Shown here: positions 7,320 to 15,671 of the stretch, one piece after another
Numbering within the stretch: the stretch's first letter is position 1
Layout: every line of letters begins with the position of its first letter
Assembly (NCBI GenBank): GCA_027076405.1
Contig: JALTJN010000190.1
Location: 1-21,131, forward strand
Source of the DNA: Chromatiales bacterium
GTDB lineage: Bacteria; Pseudomonadota; Gammaproteobacteria; UBA6429
Reading direction: 5' to 3'
Length of the DNA: 21,131 bases
Translations under genes and position numbers: made by a program
Notes under the pieces: model-generated
Told to the model about the DNA's origin: nothing
The model's database searches: none
The model's input: the letters and a program-made list of their open reading frames with translations, nothing else

Positions 7320-9245
7320 TTATTTTTGCAATGAAATACGGCCGCGGCTCGCAATTTCTTCGGAGAGTTTGGCGGTGAAATCGTCCAGCGACATCACCCC
7401 AAGCTCTTCGCCTGCTCGCGTGCGCACGGCCACAGTTTGATTCTCTGCTTCCCGATCGCCTGCCACCAGCAGGTACGGAATTTTTTGTAGCGTGTGTTCG
7501 CGAATTTTAAAGCCGATCTTCTCATTTCTCAAGTCCGCTTTGACTCTTAAGCCACTATTTCGCAAAGTTTTTTCAACTTTTTGCACATATTCGGCATGTT
7601 TATCGGTAATTCCCATAATCATGACCTGAGTTGGCGATAACCATGCTGGAAATGCACCCGCATGTTGCTCAATCAAAATACCAATAAAGCGTTCTAACGA
7701 TCCTAAAATCGCACGATGTAACATCACCGGAACCTGCTTTGTTCCATCTTCAGCGACGTAATGTGCGTCCAATCGACCCGGCATTGAGAAGTCCACCTGG
7801 ATGGTGCCGCACTGCCATACCCGACCAATACAATCCTTCAAGGAGAACTCGATTTTAGGGCCATAAAATGCCCCTTCACCCGGTTGCAAGTCCCATTCAA
7901 GACCTTTGGCATTCAATGCCGTTTCTAATGAATGCTCTGCTTTATTCCAGACTTCATCAGAACCTACCCGTTGTTCCGGACGAGTTGAAAGTTTGACAAT
8001 AACCTCTTCAAAACCAAAATCTTTATATACTTCAAAAAGTAAATCGATAAATTCAGATACTTCACTTTGAATCTGATCTTCAGTACAAAAGATATGCGCA
8101 TCATCCTGCGTAAAGTTACGTACCCGCATCAAACCATGCAAAGTACCTGATGGCTCATTACGATGACACGAACCAAATTCTGCCATACGCAAAGGTAATT
8201 CACGGTAGCTCTTTAAACCCTGGTTAAAGATTTGCACATGACATGGACAGTTCATCGGTTTCACTGCGTAGTCACGATTTTCAGAGTGAGTGGTAAACAT
8301 CATGTCACCAAACTTGTCCCAATGACCTGATTTTTCCCAAAGTACACGATCAACCACCTGAGGGGTTTTTACTTCGGTGTAATTATGTAAACGCAATTTT
8401 TCGCGCACATATTTTTCAATTTCAGTATAAATAGCCCAACCATTGTCATGCCAGAAAATCATTCCAGGCGCTTCTTCCTGAGAATGAAACAAATCAAGTT
8501 TACGCGCCAGCTTACGATGGTCACGTTTTTCGGCTTCTTCTAAACGGTGTAAATACGCTTTTAAGGCTTTTTTATCATTCCATGCCGTACCATAAATTCG
8601 CGTCAGCATCTCATTATTTGAATCACCGCGCCAATATGCACCAGCTAACTTCATGAGCTTAAACGCTTTTATTTTTCCCGTAGAAGGCACATGCGGACCG
8701 CGGCAAAGATCAATAAAATCACCCTGCTTATATAAAGAGAGTTCTTCACCATGAGGAATCGCTTCAATCAGCTCTGCTTTATAAGCCTCACCTTTGTTAG
8801 CAAAAAAGTCGATAGCATCTTCGCGACTCATGACACTGCGTTCTACCTGAATATCTTGCTTTGCCAGTTCTGCCATTTTCTTTTCGATTTTCTCTAAATC
8901 TGACTCAGTAAAGCCTTCTTTATAAGCAAAATCATAATAAAAACCATCTTCAATGACAGGACCAATGGTCACTTGAGCTTCCGGGAAAAGCTGTTTGACT
9001 GCTTGAGCCAATAAGTGAGCCGCTGAATGACGAATAACTTCTAAACCTTCATCACTTTTGTCGGTAATAATCGCTAATGAACTGTCTTCAGACATAATAA
9101 AGCTGGCATCTACGATATTGTCGTTCACCTTACCCGCCACCGTGGCACGCGCAAGACCAGCGCCAATATCATTGGCAACTTCTAAAACTGATACAGGATT
9201 TTCAAATTGACGATGTGAACCATCGGGGAGAGTAATTACAGGCAT
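7320..9245 (-). CDS. thrS: Threonine--tRNA ligase
   Basis: This 641-residue class II synthetase charges tRNA-Thr. The TGS domain is at 1-61. The editing domain (about 62-225) has His73 and His77 (HSAAH) and Cys181 (LCRGPH), which remove serine mischarged onto tRNA-Thr. The catalytic core (about 240-535) has the zinc ligand Cys333 in MNCPCH and the [21 protein letters not shown] motif 2 region. The C-terminal anticodon-binding domain is at about 540-641. The length matches the E. coli enzyme (642). The ATG at 9245 has AAGGA 6 bases upstream. The 64-base leader after tRNA-Val holds a hairpin that copies the tRNA-Thr(CGU) anticodon arm, which suggests autorepression. infC follows 65 bases after the stop. 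Confidence 0.98.
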   Translation of the reverse strand: MPVITLPDGSHRQFENPVSVLEVANDIGAGLARATVAGKVNDNIVDASFIMSEDSSLAIITDKSDEGLEVIRHSAAHLLAQAVKQLFPEAQVTIGPVIEDGFYYDFAYKEGFTESDLEKIEKKMAELAKQDIQVERSVMSREDAIDFFANKGEAYKAELIEAIPHGEELSLYKQGDFIDLCRGPHVPSTGKIKAFKLMKLAGAYWRGDSNNEMLTRIYGTAWNDKKALKAYLHRLEEAEKRDHRKLARKLDLFHSQEEAPGMIFWHDNGWAIYTEIEKYVREKLRLHNYTEVKTPQVVDRVLWEKSGHWDKFGDMMFTTHSENRDYAVKPMNCPCHVQIFNQGLKSYRELPLRMAEFGSCHRNEPSGTLHGLMRVRNFTQDDAHIFCTEDQIQSEVSEFIDLLFEVYKDFGFEEVIVKLSTRPEQRVGSDEVWNKAEHSLETALNAKGLEWDLQPGEGAFYGPKIEFSLKDCIGRVWQCGTIQVDFSMPGRLDAHYVAEDGTKQVPVMLHRAILGSLERFIGILIEQHAGAFPAWLSPTQVMIMGITDKHAEYVQKVEKTLRNSGLRVKADLRNEKIGFKIREHTLQKIPYLLVAGDREAENQTVAVRTRAGEELGVMSLDDFTAKLSEEIASRGRISLQK

Positions 9246-9263
9246 AATCTTTCCTTTTCAGTG

Positions 9264-9284
9264 GCGATCCCTACGAAAGACCGC
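9264..9284 (-). promoter_or_regulatory. thrS translational operator: tRNA-Thr anticodon-arm mimic
   Basis: The leader RNA can form a 7-bp stem (GCGGUCU, 9284-9278, with GGAUCGC, 9270-9264, including two G-U pairs). It closes exactly a 7-base loop, UUCGUAG. Its layout matches an anticodon loop: U at position 33, CGU at 34-36 (a threonine anticodon) and A at 37. The CGU lies at -30 to -28 from the thrS ATG, and the stem ends 7 bases before the ribosome-binding site. Known: in E. coli, ThrRS represses its own mRNA by binding a leader hairpin with a CGU anticodon-like loop at nearly this position. Inferred: the same control here. Confidence 0.65.
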
Positions 9285-9309
9285 GTGATATAAAATAATA
9301 TATAGAATT

Positions 9310-9386
9310 TGGTAGTCTCACTCGGATTCGAACCGAGGACCCCTACCATGTCGAGGTAGTGCTCTAACCAGCTGAGCTATGAGACT
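9310..9386 (-). tRNA. tRNA-Val (anticodon GAC)
   Basis: The minus strand gives a 77-nt cloverleaf with acceptor stem AGTCTCA/TGAGACT and an encoded ACCA end. It has D arm AGCTCAGCTGGTTAGAGC, anticodon stem CTACC/GGTAG with loop TCGACAT (anticodon GAC), and T arm CGGTTCGAATCCG. It lies 64 bases before thrS with no clear terminator between, so tRNA and thrS are probably cotranscribed from the promoter at 9402-9429. RNase P cleavage would then set the 5' region of the thrS mRNA. Confidence 0.97.
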
Positions 9387-9401
9387 AAATAATAGATGGG
9401 C

Positions 9402-9429
9402 ATTGTATAGATTAAAGGGAATTTGTCAA
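9402..9429 (-). promoter_or_regulatory. Sigma70 promoter for tRNA-Val and thrS
   Basis: A perfect -35 box TTGACA (9429-9424) and a -10 box TACAAT (9407-9402, 5 of 6 consensus bases) are separated by 16 bases on the minus strand. Transcription would start near 9395, about 9 bases before the mature 5' end of tRNA-Val. It is the best promoter seen in the window. Confidence 0.85.
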
Positions 9430-9492
9430 AAAAAGACTCGCTTCAAAAATAACAAAACCTGCCAGCTTGAATCAGGAAATTACAGAAAAATT

Positions 9493-11475
9493 TTATTTAT
9501 CGTGCTTTGATTTGTATTTATTCAGCTCGACAACAGGAAGCGTCGCATTATTTTGTTGTTTCGCTTTGTACAAAACATCTTCTATTAAACCGCTTGGCTG
9601 GTAGCCTTTTACTACATCAACAAGCAACAAACGCACCTCTTCACAATTAGTTTCTCTAATAGCTTGATCCAGTCTTTGTAAATAAGTTTCGATTTCAGCC
9701 CAGGAATATGCTTCTTCTTCTGCTCGCATTATTCGTGGATGAGATGTTCCAATGGGATTCTCGCCAATTAACAACTCTTCATACAACTTTTCACCCGGAC
9801 GTAATCCACTATATTGAATTTCAATGTCACCATCCAGATTTCCTTCGTCTTTAACACTAAAGCCCATTAAATGAATCATTTTAGAAGCTAACTCACTTAT
9901 TTTTACAGGTTCGCCCATATCCAAAACAAAAACATCACCGCCCGCTCCCTTTGCACCCATGGCGCCAGCTTGTATCACTAACTGTGCCGCTTCAGGAATG
10001 GTCATAAAATAACGAATAATATCCTGATGAGTTACAGTGACTGGTCCACCTTGCTTTATTTGTTCACGAAATAAAGGAACAACAGAACCTGATGAGCCTA
10101 AGACATTACCAAAACGAACCATTGAGAATTTTGTTATTTCTGACTTGGTAGCTAAACCTTGCAACACCAATTCTGCGAAACGCTTACTTGCACCCATTAC
10201 ATTTGTTGGACGAACAGCTTTATCTGTTGATATTAATATGAATGAATCAACATCATGTGCCATTGCAAGTTTAGCAACATTGTATGTACCCAGAGTATTA
10301 ACACGAACACCTTCATTAATATTATGCTCTACCAGGGGAACATGTTTATAAGCCGCTGCATGATATATTGTGTTAACAGTATAAAAAGAAAGCACCTCTG
10401 TCATTCTTTTTTCATCAATAACATTTCCTAAAACAGGAACAAGCTCTGTTGAATACTCATTTGTGTAAATCAGTTGAGAAAATTCTTTTTCTATTTTGTA
10501 TAAATGCAATTCGGATTGCTCAAATAAAATGAGTTTTTCAGGCTTACGACTTAAAATTTGACGACAAAGCTCCGAACCAATCGAACCTCCAGCCCCTGTC
10601 ACTAAAACTGTTTTATCCTTAATACAAGCATCAAAAAGCTTTTTATCTGGTGAAACAGCATCTCTTCCTAATAAATCTTCTAAATCAATTTCTTTTATAT
10701 CTTCAAGTTTAATTTTTCCATCTGCCACTTCTGTCATGCTTGGTAAAGTTCTAACGTGCACCGGATATTTTTCAAGTAACTGAATAATTCTTTTACGTGT
10801 TGTATGAGATGCTGAGGGCAAGGCTAAAAATATTTCGTCGATATCGAGTTCAATAATAAGTTTATCCAGCTCATTAATAGAATATACACGTAAACTATTA
10901 ATTGTGTTTTTTTGCAAATCTTTATTATCATCAAGAAAAGCAACCGGAGCATACTCTTTGCTATATTCAAGTACGGAGGCTAACTGATTACCTGCGGTAC
11001 CGGCACCATAAATGACGATGTGTTTTTCTAATTTTTTGTCTAATGGATTAGTAATTTCAATTCCTGCAAACCACCAACGAGCAATCATGCGACTACCGCC
11101 AATTAAAAGAATAGCCACCAGCCAATTGATTAAAGTAACCGAACGAGGAACGCCTGCGGCACCAGAAATAAAAACTAAAGCAGACCAAATAATAGCATAA
11201 AAACTCACCGCTTTTATAATGGTCCATAAAGCTTTAAAGCCGATATAACGAACAATTGCTCGATATAAGCCAAATTTTATAAATATTGGAATAGCAACTA
11301 TAGGTGCAATAACAAACAATAAAAATACGGTTTTTTCTGGCACATAAAATTGCCCAAGACGGACAGAAAATGAAAGCCATAATGCAAAAAATAGCATAGC
11401 TACATCAGCAGATAACATGATTAACTGCTTTTTTAATCTGGATAAACTTAAAAAATGGCTAACAAATTTATTCAA
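9493..11475 (-). CDS. WbpM/FlaA1-type UDP-HexNAc 4,6-dehydratase, membrane-anchored
   Basis: This is a 660-residue nucleotide-sugar dehydratase of the WbpM/CapD family. The N-terminal half has four or so membrane segments (about 17-38, 48-68, 85-105, 112-128). A Rossmann-like domain (about 150-260; HIVIYGAGTAGN) follows, and then the extended SDR catalytic domain from about 285. The latter shows TGAGGSIGSE (293-302), STDKA (416-420) with Asp418 and Lys419, and MGASK (427-431), where Met replaces the usual SDR Tyr, as is known in WbpM and PglF. Such enzymes convert UDP-GlcNAc to UDP-4-keto-6-deoxy-GlcNAc, the precursor of QuiNAc, FucNAc or bacillosamine. It is the last gene of the cluster and follows the WbpL-type gene, as in Pseudomonas O-antigen loci. 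Confidence 0.92.
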   Translation of the reverse strand: MNKFVSHFLSLSRLKKQLIMLSADVAMLFFALWLSFSVRLGQFYVPEKTVFLLFVIAPIVAIPIFIKFGLYRAIVRYIGFKALWTIIKAVSFYAIIWSALVFISGAAGVPRSVTLINWLVAILLIGGSRMIARWWFAGIEITNPLDKKLEKHIVIYGAGTAGNQLASVLEYSKEYAPVAFLDDNKDLQKNTINSLRVYSINELDKLIIELDIDEIFLALPSASHTTRKRIIQLLEKYPVHVRTLPSMTEVADGKIKLEDIKEIDLEDLLGRDAVSPDKKLFDACIKDKTVLVTGAGGSIGSELCRQILSRKPEKLILFEQSELHLYKIEKEFSQLIYTNEYSTELVPVLGNVIDEKRMTEVLSFYTVNTIYHAAAYKHVPLVEHNINEGVRVNTLGTYNVAKLAMAHDVDSFILISTDKAVRPTNVMGASKRFAELVLQGLATKSEITKFSMVRFGNVLGSSGSVVPLFREQIKQGGPVTVTHQDIIRYFMTIPEAAQLVIQAGAMGAKGAGGDVFVLDMGEPVKISELASKMIHLMGFSVKDEGNLDGDIEIQYSGLRPGEKLYEELLIGENPIGTSHPRIMRAEEEAYSWAEIETYLQRLDQAIRETNCEEVRLLLVDVVKGYQPSGLIEDVLYKAKQQNNATLPVVELNKYKSKHDK

Positions 11476-11529
11476 AATATTCTTCTTTATACTATTTAAA
11501 ACTATCTAATCTAGCAGTATTTAAACTAC

Positions 11530-12579
11530 TCATATATTGTCATTTAAACCTGCTTTAAATTTTAATGCAATATAAATTAGAGGTAGAAATGTGAACAATG
11601 TTATCCAAAAACTAAAAGCTGGATAAAGTTGCACCATAAGTGCCATAGGGAATAAAAAAAATAAATTTATCAATAAAACACTTATTGTTGTTGTTTTATG
11701 CCCCCACTTTCTTGCAGCATGTTGGTATGCATGACTACAATGTGCCTCATACCATTTATCTCTTTTTAGTATTCGTCGCAGTAAAGTAATACCTGAATCA
11801 GTAAGAAATAAAGCCAGTAAAATAATCCATATCCAAACTGAAACCCCTTCTAAAATACTTGCATAGGCAATAACACCGATCATTAAACCTAAAAAACCAC
11901 TACCAACATCCCCCATAAATATTTTTGCTGGAGGCCAATTTAAAAATAAAAATCCTATGATTGATGCTGCTAAAATTAATCCTATAAACATGATACTCTC
12001 TAAGCCATAACTCCAGGAAAAAAAAGCTCCAGCTAAAGAAACAAATATCGCTTCAGTTGCCGCTATACCATCAATACCATCCATAAAATTAAATAAATTA
12101 AGAAGCCAGACCAAAAGGAAAGCAGCTAGCCCTCCGCTAATAAAAGAGGAAGTGATGGTGATATTGAAGAAATGAAACTCAGTGATAGAACCTAACCAAT
12201 ACAATACCCAAAAAGAGGCCATGAAATGCACCAAAAGACGCCATTTTGCAGGTACATGTCCATGATCATCTAAAAAACCTATTCCTGCAACGATGAAACC
12301 AGAACCAAGTAATGCAAAAAGTATATCTTTGGAAATGCTATCGACAAATGAAATGCCAAAAAGAAATATAATAACTAATGATAACCCTCCTCCTCTAGGA
12401 GTTGGCATAGAGTGCGAACTACGTTCATTAGGTATATCTATCAACTCGTTATTTATTGTATATTGCCTAATCAATTCTGTTAATACAAAGGAAGAGAACA
12501 CAGCAATAGGAATTAAGAGACAATTATTCAAGATTATTTCCGCCAAAAATAATACAGCATATATATCACTCAATCCCAA
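11530..12579 (-). CDS. WbpL/WecA-type initiating sugar-phosphate transferase (MraY family)
   Basis: This 349-residue polytopic membrane enzyme, with about ten membrane segments, transfers a HexNAc-1-phosphate to undecaprenyl phosphate to begin a lipid-linked repeat unit. Family motifs are clear: DIPNERSSHSMPTPRGGG (48-65), GFLDD (101-105), NLFNFMDGIDG (161-171), FMGDVGSGF (221-229) and SHAYQ (262-266), the loop type found in WbpL rather than WecA. The sugar is probably D-QuiNAc or D-FucNAc, given the adjacent WbpM-type gene, but this is inference. The start at 12579 is TTG with no good ribosome-binding site. A later TTG or GTG within the first 27 codons is possible without losing the first membrane segment. 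Confidence 0.9.
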   Translation of the reverse strand: MGLSDIYAVLFLAEIILNNCLLIPIAVFSSFVLTELIRQYTINNELIDIPNERSSHSMPTPRGGGLSLVIIFLFGISFVDSISKDILFALLGSGFIVAGIGFLDDHGHVPAKWRLLVHFMASFWVLYWLGSITEFHFFNITITSSFISGGLAAFLLVWLLNLFNFMDGIDGIAATEAIFVSLAGAFFSWSYGLESIMFIGLILAASIIGFLFLNWPPAKIFMGDVGSGFLGLMIGVIAYASILEGVSVWIWIILLALFLTDSGITLLRRILKRDKWYEAHCSHAYQHAARKWGHKTTTISVLLINLFFLFPMALMVQLYPAFSFWITLFTFLPLIYIALKFKAGLNDNI

Positions 12580-12672
12580 TTATTAAAGGAATCAATAGCA
12601 TCAAATTGATTAAGATATTAAAAATATTATTTCCTCATTCTTTTATGTATTAATACTACAGAAAAATAATCA

Positions 12673-13800
12673 CTAAGGTTTTGACCAAACAGTTCTATTT
12701 ATGTAGTCCACATAACTTAATACGATGCGCACAATTTGTTTTGATACAGCACCACCTTTATAATCAGGTATTACAGGAAAATTTCTTTTTTCTTTTGAGT
12801 GTTGTGAAGTTACTACTTTCACAGCTTCCAAAACCCGTTCTTTTTTCAAGCCACTCATAATTAACGTTCCTTGATCCATCCCTTCCGGCCGTTCATGAGC
12901 ATTGCGAATTGTAATAGCAGGCAAGTTTAAAAGTGATGCTTCTTCAGTAATGGTTCCACTATCAGAAACCACACAAAACGCTGACATTTGTAATTTCAAA
13001 TAGTCCATTAGCCCAAAAGGTTTCATGTATCGAAGTAAATCATTATCGCTTTCAAGCCCCAACGCATCCAGTCTTTGTTTTGTTCGCGGATGTGTAGATA
13101 CAATAACTGGCATATTGTATTTTCCAATTAACGCGTTAAATGTTTCATGTAAATCTTTTAAGTTTTCTTTATCGTCAACATTTTCTTCACGATGCGCACT
13201 AACAACAAAATATTTACCATCTTCAAGATTCATATCATCAAGGACTTTAGACTCATTTACTTTTGGCATATAAAAGTCAAGAACCTCTTCCATATGAGAT
13301 CCTGTCTTAATAATCGTCTCAGGACGAATACCTTCAGCAAGCAAATATTGTCGAGCATGCTCTGTTAAAACCATATTGATATCACTAAGGTGATCAAGGA
13401 CTTTTCGATTCAGCTCTTCAGGCACACGTTGGTCAAAACATCGATTACCTGCTTCCATATGAAAAACCGGTATTTTTCGTCTTTTTGCAGCCATTACTGC
13501 AAGGCATGTATTCGTATCGCCATATAATAAAACGGCATCAGGCTGTTCTTTGTCCATCACCTCATCACTTTTTGCAATGACTTGTGCTATGGTTTGTGCC
13601 GCATTATCACCAACAGCATCAAGAAAATAATCTGGTTTACGAATCCCCAAGTCTTCAAAAAAAACCTGATTTAATTCGTAATCATAATTTTGACCTGAAT
13701 GTACAAGTATATGATTAACTTGCTCATTCAGTTCAGCAATAACACGGCTCATTTTTATTAATTCTGGTCGTGTCCCCACTATGGTCATTACTTTAAGCAT
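12673..13800 (-). CDS. fnlC: Non-hydrolysing UDP-HexNAc 2-epimerase, FnlC/WbjD type
   Basis: This 375-residue cytoplasmic GT-B-fold epimerase is related to WecB. GTRPE (9-13), HSGQNYDYELNQVFF (34-48), LLYGDTNT (91-98, Asp95), MEAGNRCFDQRVPEELNRK (115-133) and SDSGTITEEA mark the family and its catalytic acids. The MEAGNRCFD...VPEE.NRK variant is typical of the FnlC/WbjD/CapG branch, which acts on 6-deoxy-L-HexNAc rather than on UDP-GlcNAc. It overlaps the upstream fnlA-like gene by 8 bases (ATGCTTAA), a strong sign of a functional pair. It performs the last step of UDP-L-FucNAc or UDP-L-QuiNAc synthesis. A plain UDP-GlcNAc/ManNAc epimerase is less likely from context. Confidence 0.9.
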   Translation of the reverse strand: MLKVMTIVGTRPELIKMSRVIAELNEQVNHILVHSGQNYDYELNQVFFEDLGIRKPDYFLDAVGDNAAQTIAQVIAKSDEVMDKEQPDAVLLYGDTNTCLAVMAAKRRKIPVFHMEAGNRCFDQRVPEELNRKVLDHLSDINMVLTEHARQYLLAEGIRPETIIKTGSHMEEVLDFYMPKVNESKVLDDMNLEDGKYFVVSAHREENVDDKENLKDLHETFNALIGKYNMPVIVSTHPRTKQRLDALGLESDNDLLRYMKPFGLMDYLKLQMSAFCVVSDSGTITEEASLLNLPAITIRNAHERPEGMDQGTLIMSGLKKERVLEAVKVVTSQHSKEKRNFPVIPDYKGGAVSKQIVRIVLSYVDYINRTVWSKP

Positions 13801-14803
13801 CTAGCTGCCCCTTAATATAATCAAGCGTTAACAGTAATTCTTTAACCTGTTTTACAGAAAGACGTTCTGTATTATGTGACGTGTAATCATCAATCACATT
13901 TTCTTGTAAATTACCTTCTATAAAATATTTATTATAGTTAAGGTCTCTATCATCCACCGGTATGCGATAGTAACGACCAAGATCATCAACCTTAGCCATT
14001 TCTTCTCGTGATACTAATGTTTCAAATAATTTTTCACCATGTCGAGTACCAATAATTTTCGTTTCATTATTTTTGTTAAATAACTCTTTTAGTGCGAGAG
14101 CTAAATCTTCAACCGTAGATGCAGGTGCCTTTTGTACAAAAATATCACCCTGGTTTGCATCTTTAAATGCACGGATAACAAGATCGACAGAATCTTCTAA
14201 TGACATTAAAAACCGAGTCATAGCAGGATCAGTTACCGTTAAGGGCAAATTATTCTTTAATTGTTTAATAAATAGAGGTATTACTGAACCTCGAGATGCC
14301 ATTACATTGCCATAACGCGTAGAACAAAGAACAGGACCACCTTGAGGAATCATGCGTGATTTTGCAATGACTAACTTCTCCATCATTGCCTTAGATATAC
14401 CCATAGCATTTACTGGATATACAGCTTTATCTGTACTTAAAAAAACAGCACGTTTCACATTACATGCGATAGCTGCATTAATAACATTTTCAGCGCCAAC
14501 TATATTACTTTTAACCGCTTCCATTGGATAAAATTCACAAGATGGTACTTGCTTTAATGCTGCTGCGTGAAAAATATAATCTACACCACGCATCGCCTCC
14601 ATGACACTATTAAAATCTCTTACATCACCAATATAAAATTTTAATTTTTCATTGTTAAAAGCAATCCGCATATCTTCCTGCTTTTTTTCATCTCGACTAA
14701 ATACTCGTATTTCTTTTACATCAGTATCCAGAAACCTCTTCAAAACGGTTTTCCCAAAAGATCCGGTTCCACCGGTTATCATTAAAACTTTATCTTTAAA
14801 CAT
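13793..14803 (-). CDS. fnlA: UDP-GlcNAc C4,6-dehydratase/C5-epimerase, FnlA/WbjB type
   Basis: This 336-residue soluble extended SDR is of the FnlA/WbjB/CapE type. GGTGSFG (11-17) binds the nucleotide cofactor. STDKA (123-127) and MGISK (134-138) carry the catalytic Asp125, Lys126 and Lys138, with Met134 in place of the usual Tyr. AAALKQVPSCEFYPMEAVKSN and RYGNVMASRGSVIPLF are conserved FnlA-type segments. Known: these enzymes dehydrate UDP-GlcNAc at C4/C6 and invert C5 (and, with partners, C3), opening the route to 2-acetamido-2,6-dideoxy-L-hexoses. It sits between the RmlD-like reductase (13-base gap) and the 2-epimerase (8-base overlap), which together form the three-step pathway. Confidence 0.92.
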   Translation of the reverse strand: MFKDKVLMITGGTGSFGKTVLKRFLDTDVKEIRVFSRDEKKQEDMRIAFNNEKLKFYIGDVRDFNSVMEAMRGVDYIFHAAALKQVPSCEFYPMEAVKSNIVGAENVINAAIACNVKRAVFLSTDKAVYPVNAMGISKAMMEKLVIAKSRMIPQGGPVLCSTRYGNVMASRGSVIPLFIKQLKNNLPLTVTDPAMTRFLMSLEDSVDLVIRAFKDANQGDIFVQKAPASTVEDLALALKELFNKNNETKIIGTRHGEKLFETLVSREEMAKVDDLGRYYRIPVDDRDLNYNKYFIEGNLQENVIDDYTSHNTERLSVKQVKELLLTLDYIKGQLDA

Positions 14804-14816
14804 TATTTTTCCTGAG

Positions 14817-15671
14817 CTATTGGTACGAATACATAGATTTTATTAATTCTCGCCATTCAGGGGGCACATATCCTGTTGCAGCGTGAAATTTATCTGAGTT
14901 TAACGATCGATCAATGGTAAATTTCTCATCTTTTATTATTTCAATAGATTTACCATAAATTTCAGCAATTAATTCTAACAGCTCATATTTAGATATTGGC
15001 TGCCCTGCAACATGATATAAACCTCGCAACTCTGCATTAGGAATGACTATATCACGAATTATTTGTGCTAGGACAATTGTAGGTAAACCAGAAAATATCG
15101 CACGTTGAAATCCTTTACATTGTCCTTTTTGAGACAAGAACCATTCTAATAAGCCATGTTTTGTCGAAAATTCATGTCCAATGGTTGAAGTACGAAGTGT
15201 CACCGCATGAGGATAATCGACTTCACCTAACAATTTTGATTTTCCATAAATATCCATTGAATCAGCTGCTTCACTCTCCATATAATTGCCTTTTTTGCCA
15301 GAGTAAACGCAATCCGTACTGATATGGATAAGACGAGCACCAAGTAATTTAGATAATTCAGCTAACCGATGAGGCATTAGTGCGTTAATAGGTATTGCTT
15401 TAATGGGATCATCTGAACCAGCTATATGTTTGGTTAATCCTGCACAATTAATCACCACATCAGGTCGAACCTTTTCAAAGACACTAACCAAAGTATCATG
15501 ATTAGTAACATCAATATTAGTTAGAAGATTTTCTGCAATTTCAGGCACAAAAAATTGTTTTACATTTTCAGAACGTACAGTTCCATATATTAACCAATCT
15601 TTGTTTTCTGCAATGACACGTATAATTGTGCTTCCAATCATGCCGCTTGCACCAATGACTAAAACCTTCAT
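14817..15671 (-). CDS. RmlD-like 4-keto-6-deoxysugar reductase
   Basis: This 284-residue SDR resembles dTDP-4-dehydrorhamnose reductase. GASGMIG (7-13) is the cofactor loop; STDCVYSGKKG (118-128) and Y142GKSK146 form the active site. Its length equals RmlD. It lacks the C-terminal cupin domain (about 90 residues) present in the WbjC/CapF reductases of UDP-L-FucNAc synthesis. Known: in Vibrio cholerae O37, as I recall, an RmlD homologue (WbvR) takes this place and gives UDP-L-RhaNAc, which the 2-epimerase turns into UDP-L-QuiNAc. Inferred: the same here. Its ATG overlaps the stop of the upstream glycosyltransferase by 4 bases (ATGA), and fnlA follows 13 bases later. Confidence 0.88.
   Translation of the reverse strand: MKVLVIGASGMIGSTIIRVIAENKDWLIYGTVRSENVKQFFVPEIAENLLTNIDVTNHDTLVSVFEKVRPDVVINCAGLTKHIAGSDDPIKAIPINALMPHRLAELSKLLGARLIHISTDCVYSGKKGNYMESEAADSMDIYGKSKLLGEVDYPHAVTLRTSTIGHEFSTKHGLLEWFLSQKGQCKGFQRAIFSGLPTIVLAQIIRDIVIPNAELRGLYHVAGQPISKYELLELIAEIYGKSIEIIKDEKFTIDRSLNSDKFHAATGYVPPEWRELIKSMYSYQ

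Noticed and set aside
9310..9386. tRNA-Val as an attachment site for the neighbouring polysaccharide cluster
   Set aside because: The cluster lies on the 5' side of the tRNA. Integrases normally use the 3' half, and there is no integrase gene or repeated tRNA end in the window.
9444..9476. Possible terminator after the WbpM-type gene (CCTG...CAGG followed by TTTTGTTATTTTT)
   Set aside because: The stem is only four base pairs with a long loop. The T-rich tail alone is not enough.
11089..11100. Sequence GGCGGTAG on the minus strand, matching the core of the ops element recruited by RfaH
   Set aside because: It lies inside the WbpM-type gene as codons for Gly-Gly-Ser, far from any operon start, and the bases after it do not match the rest of ops. 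An ops site, if present, would be upstream of the window edge.
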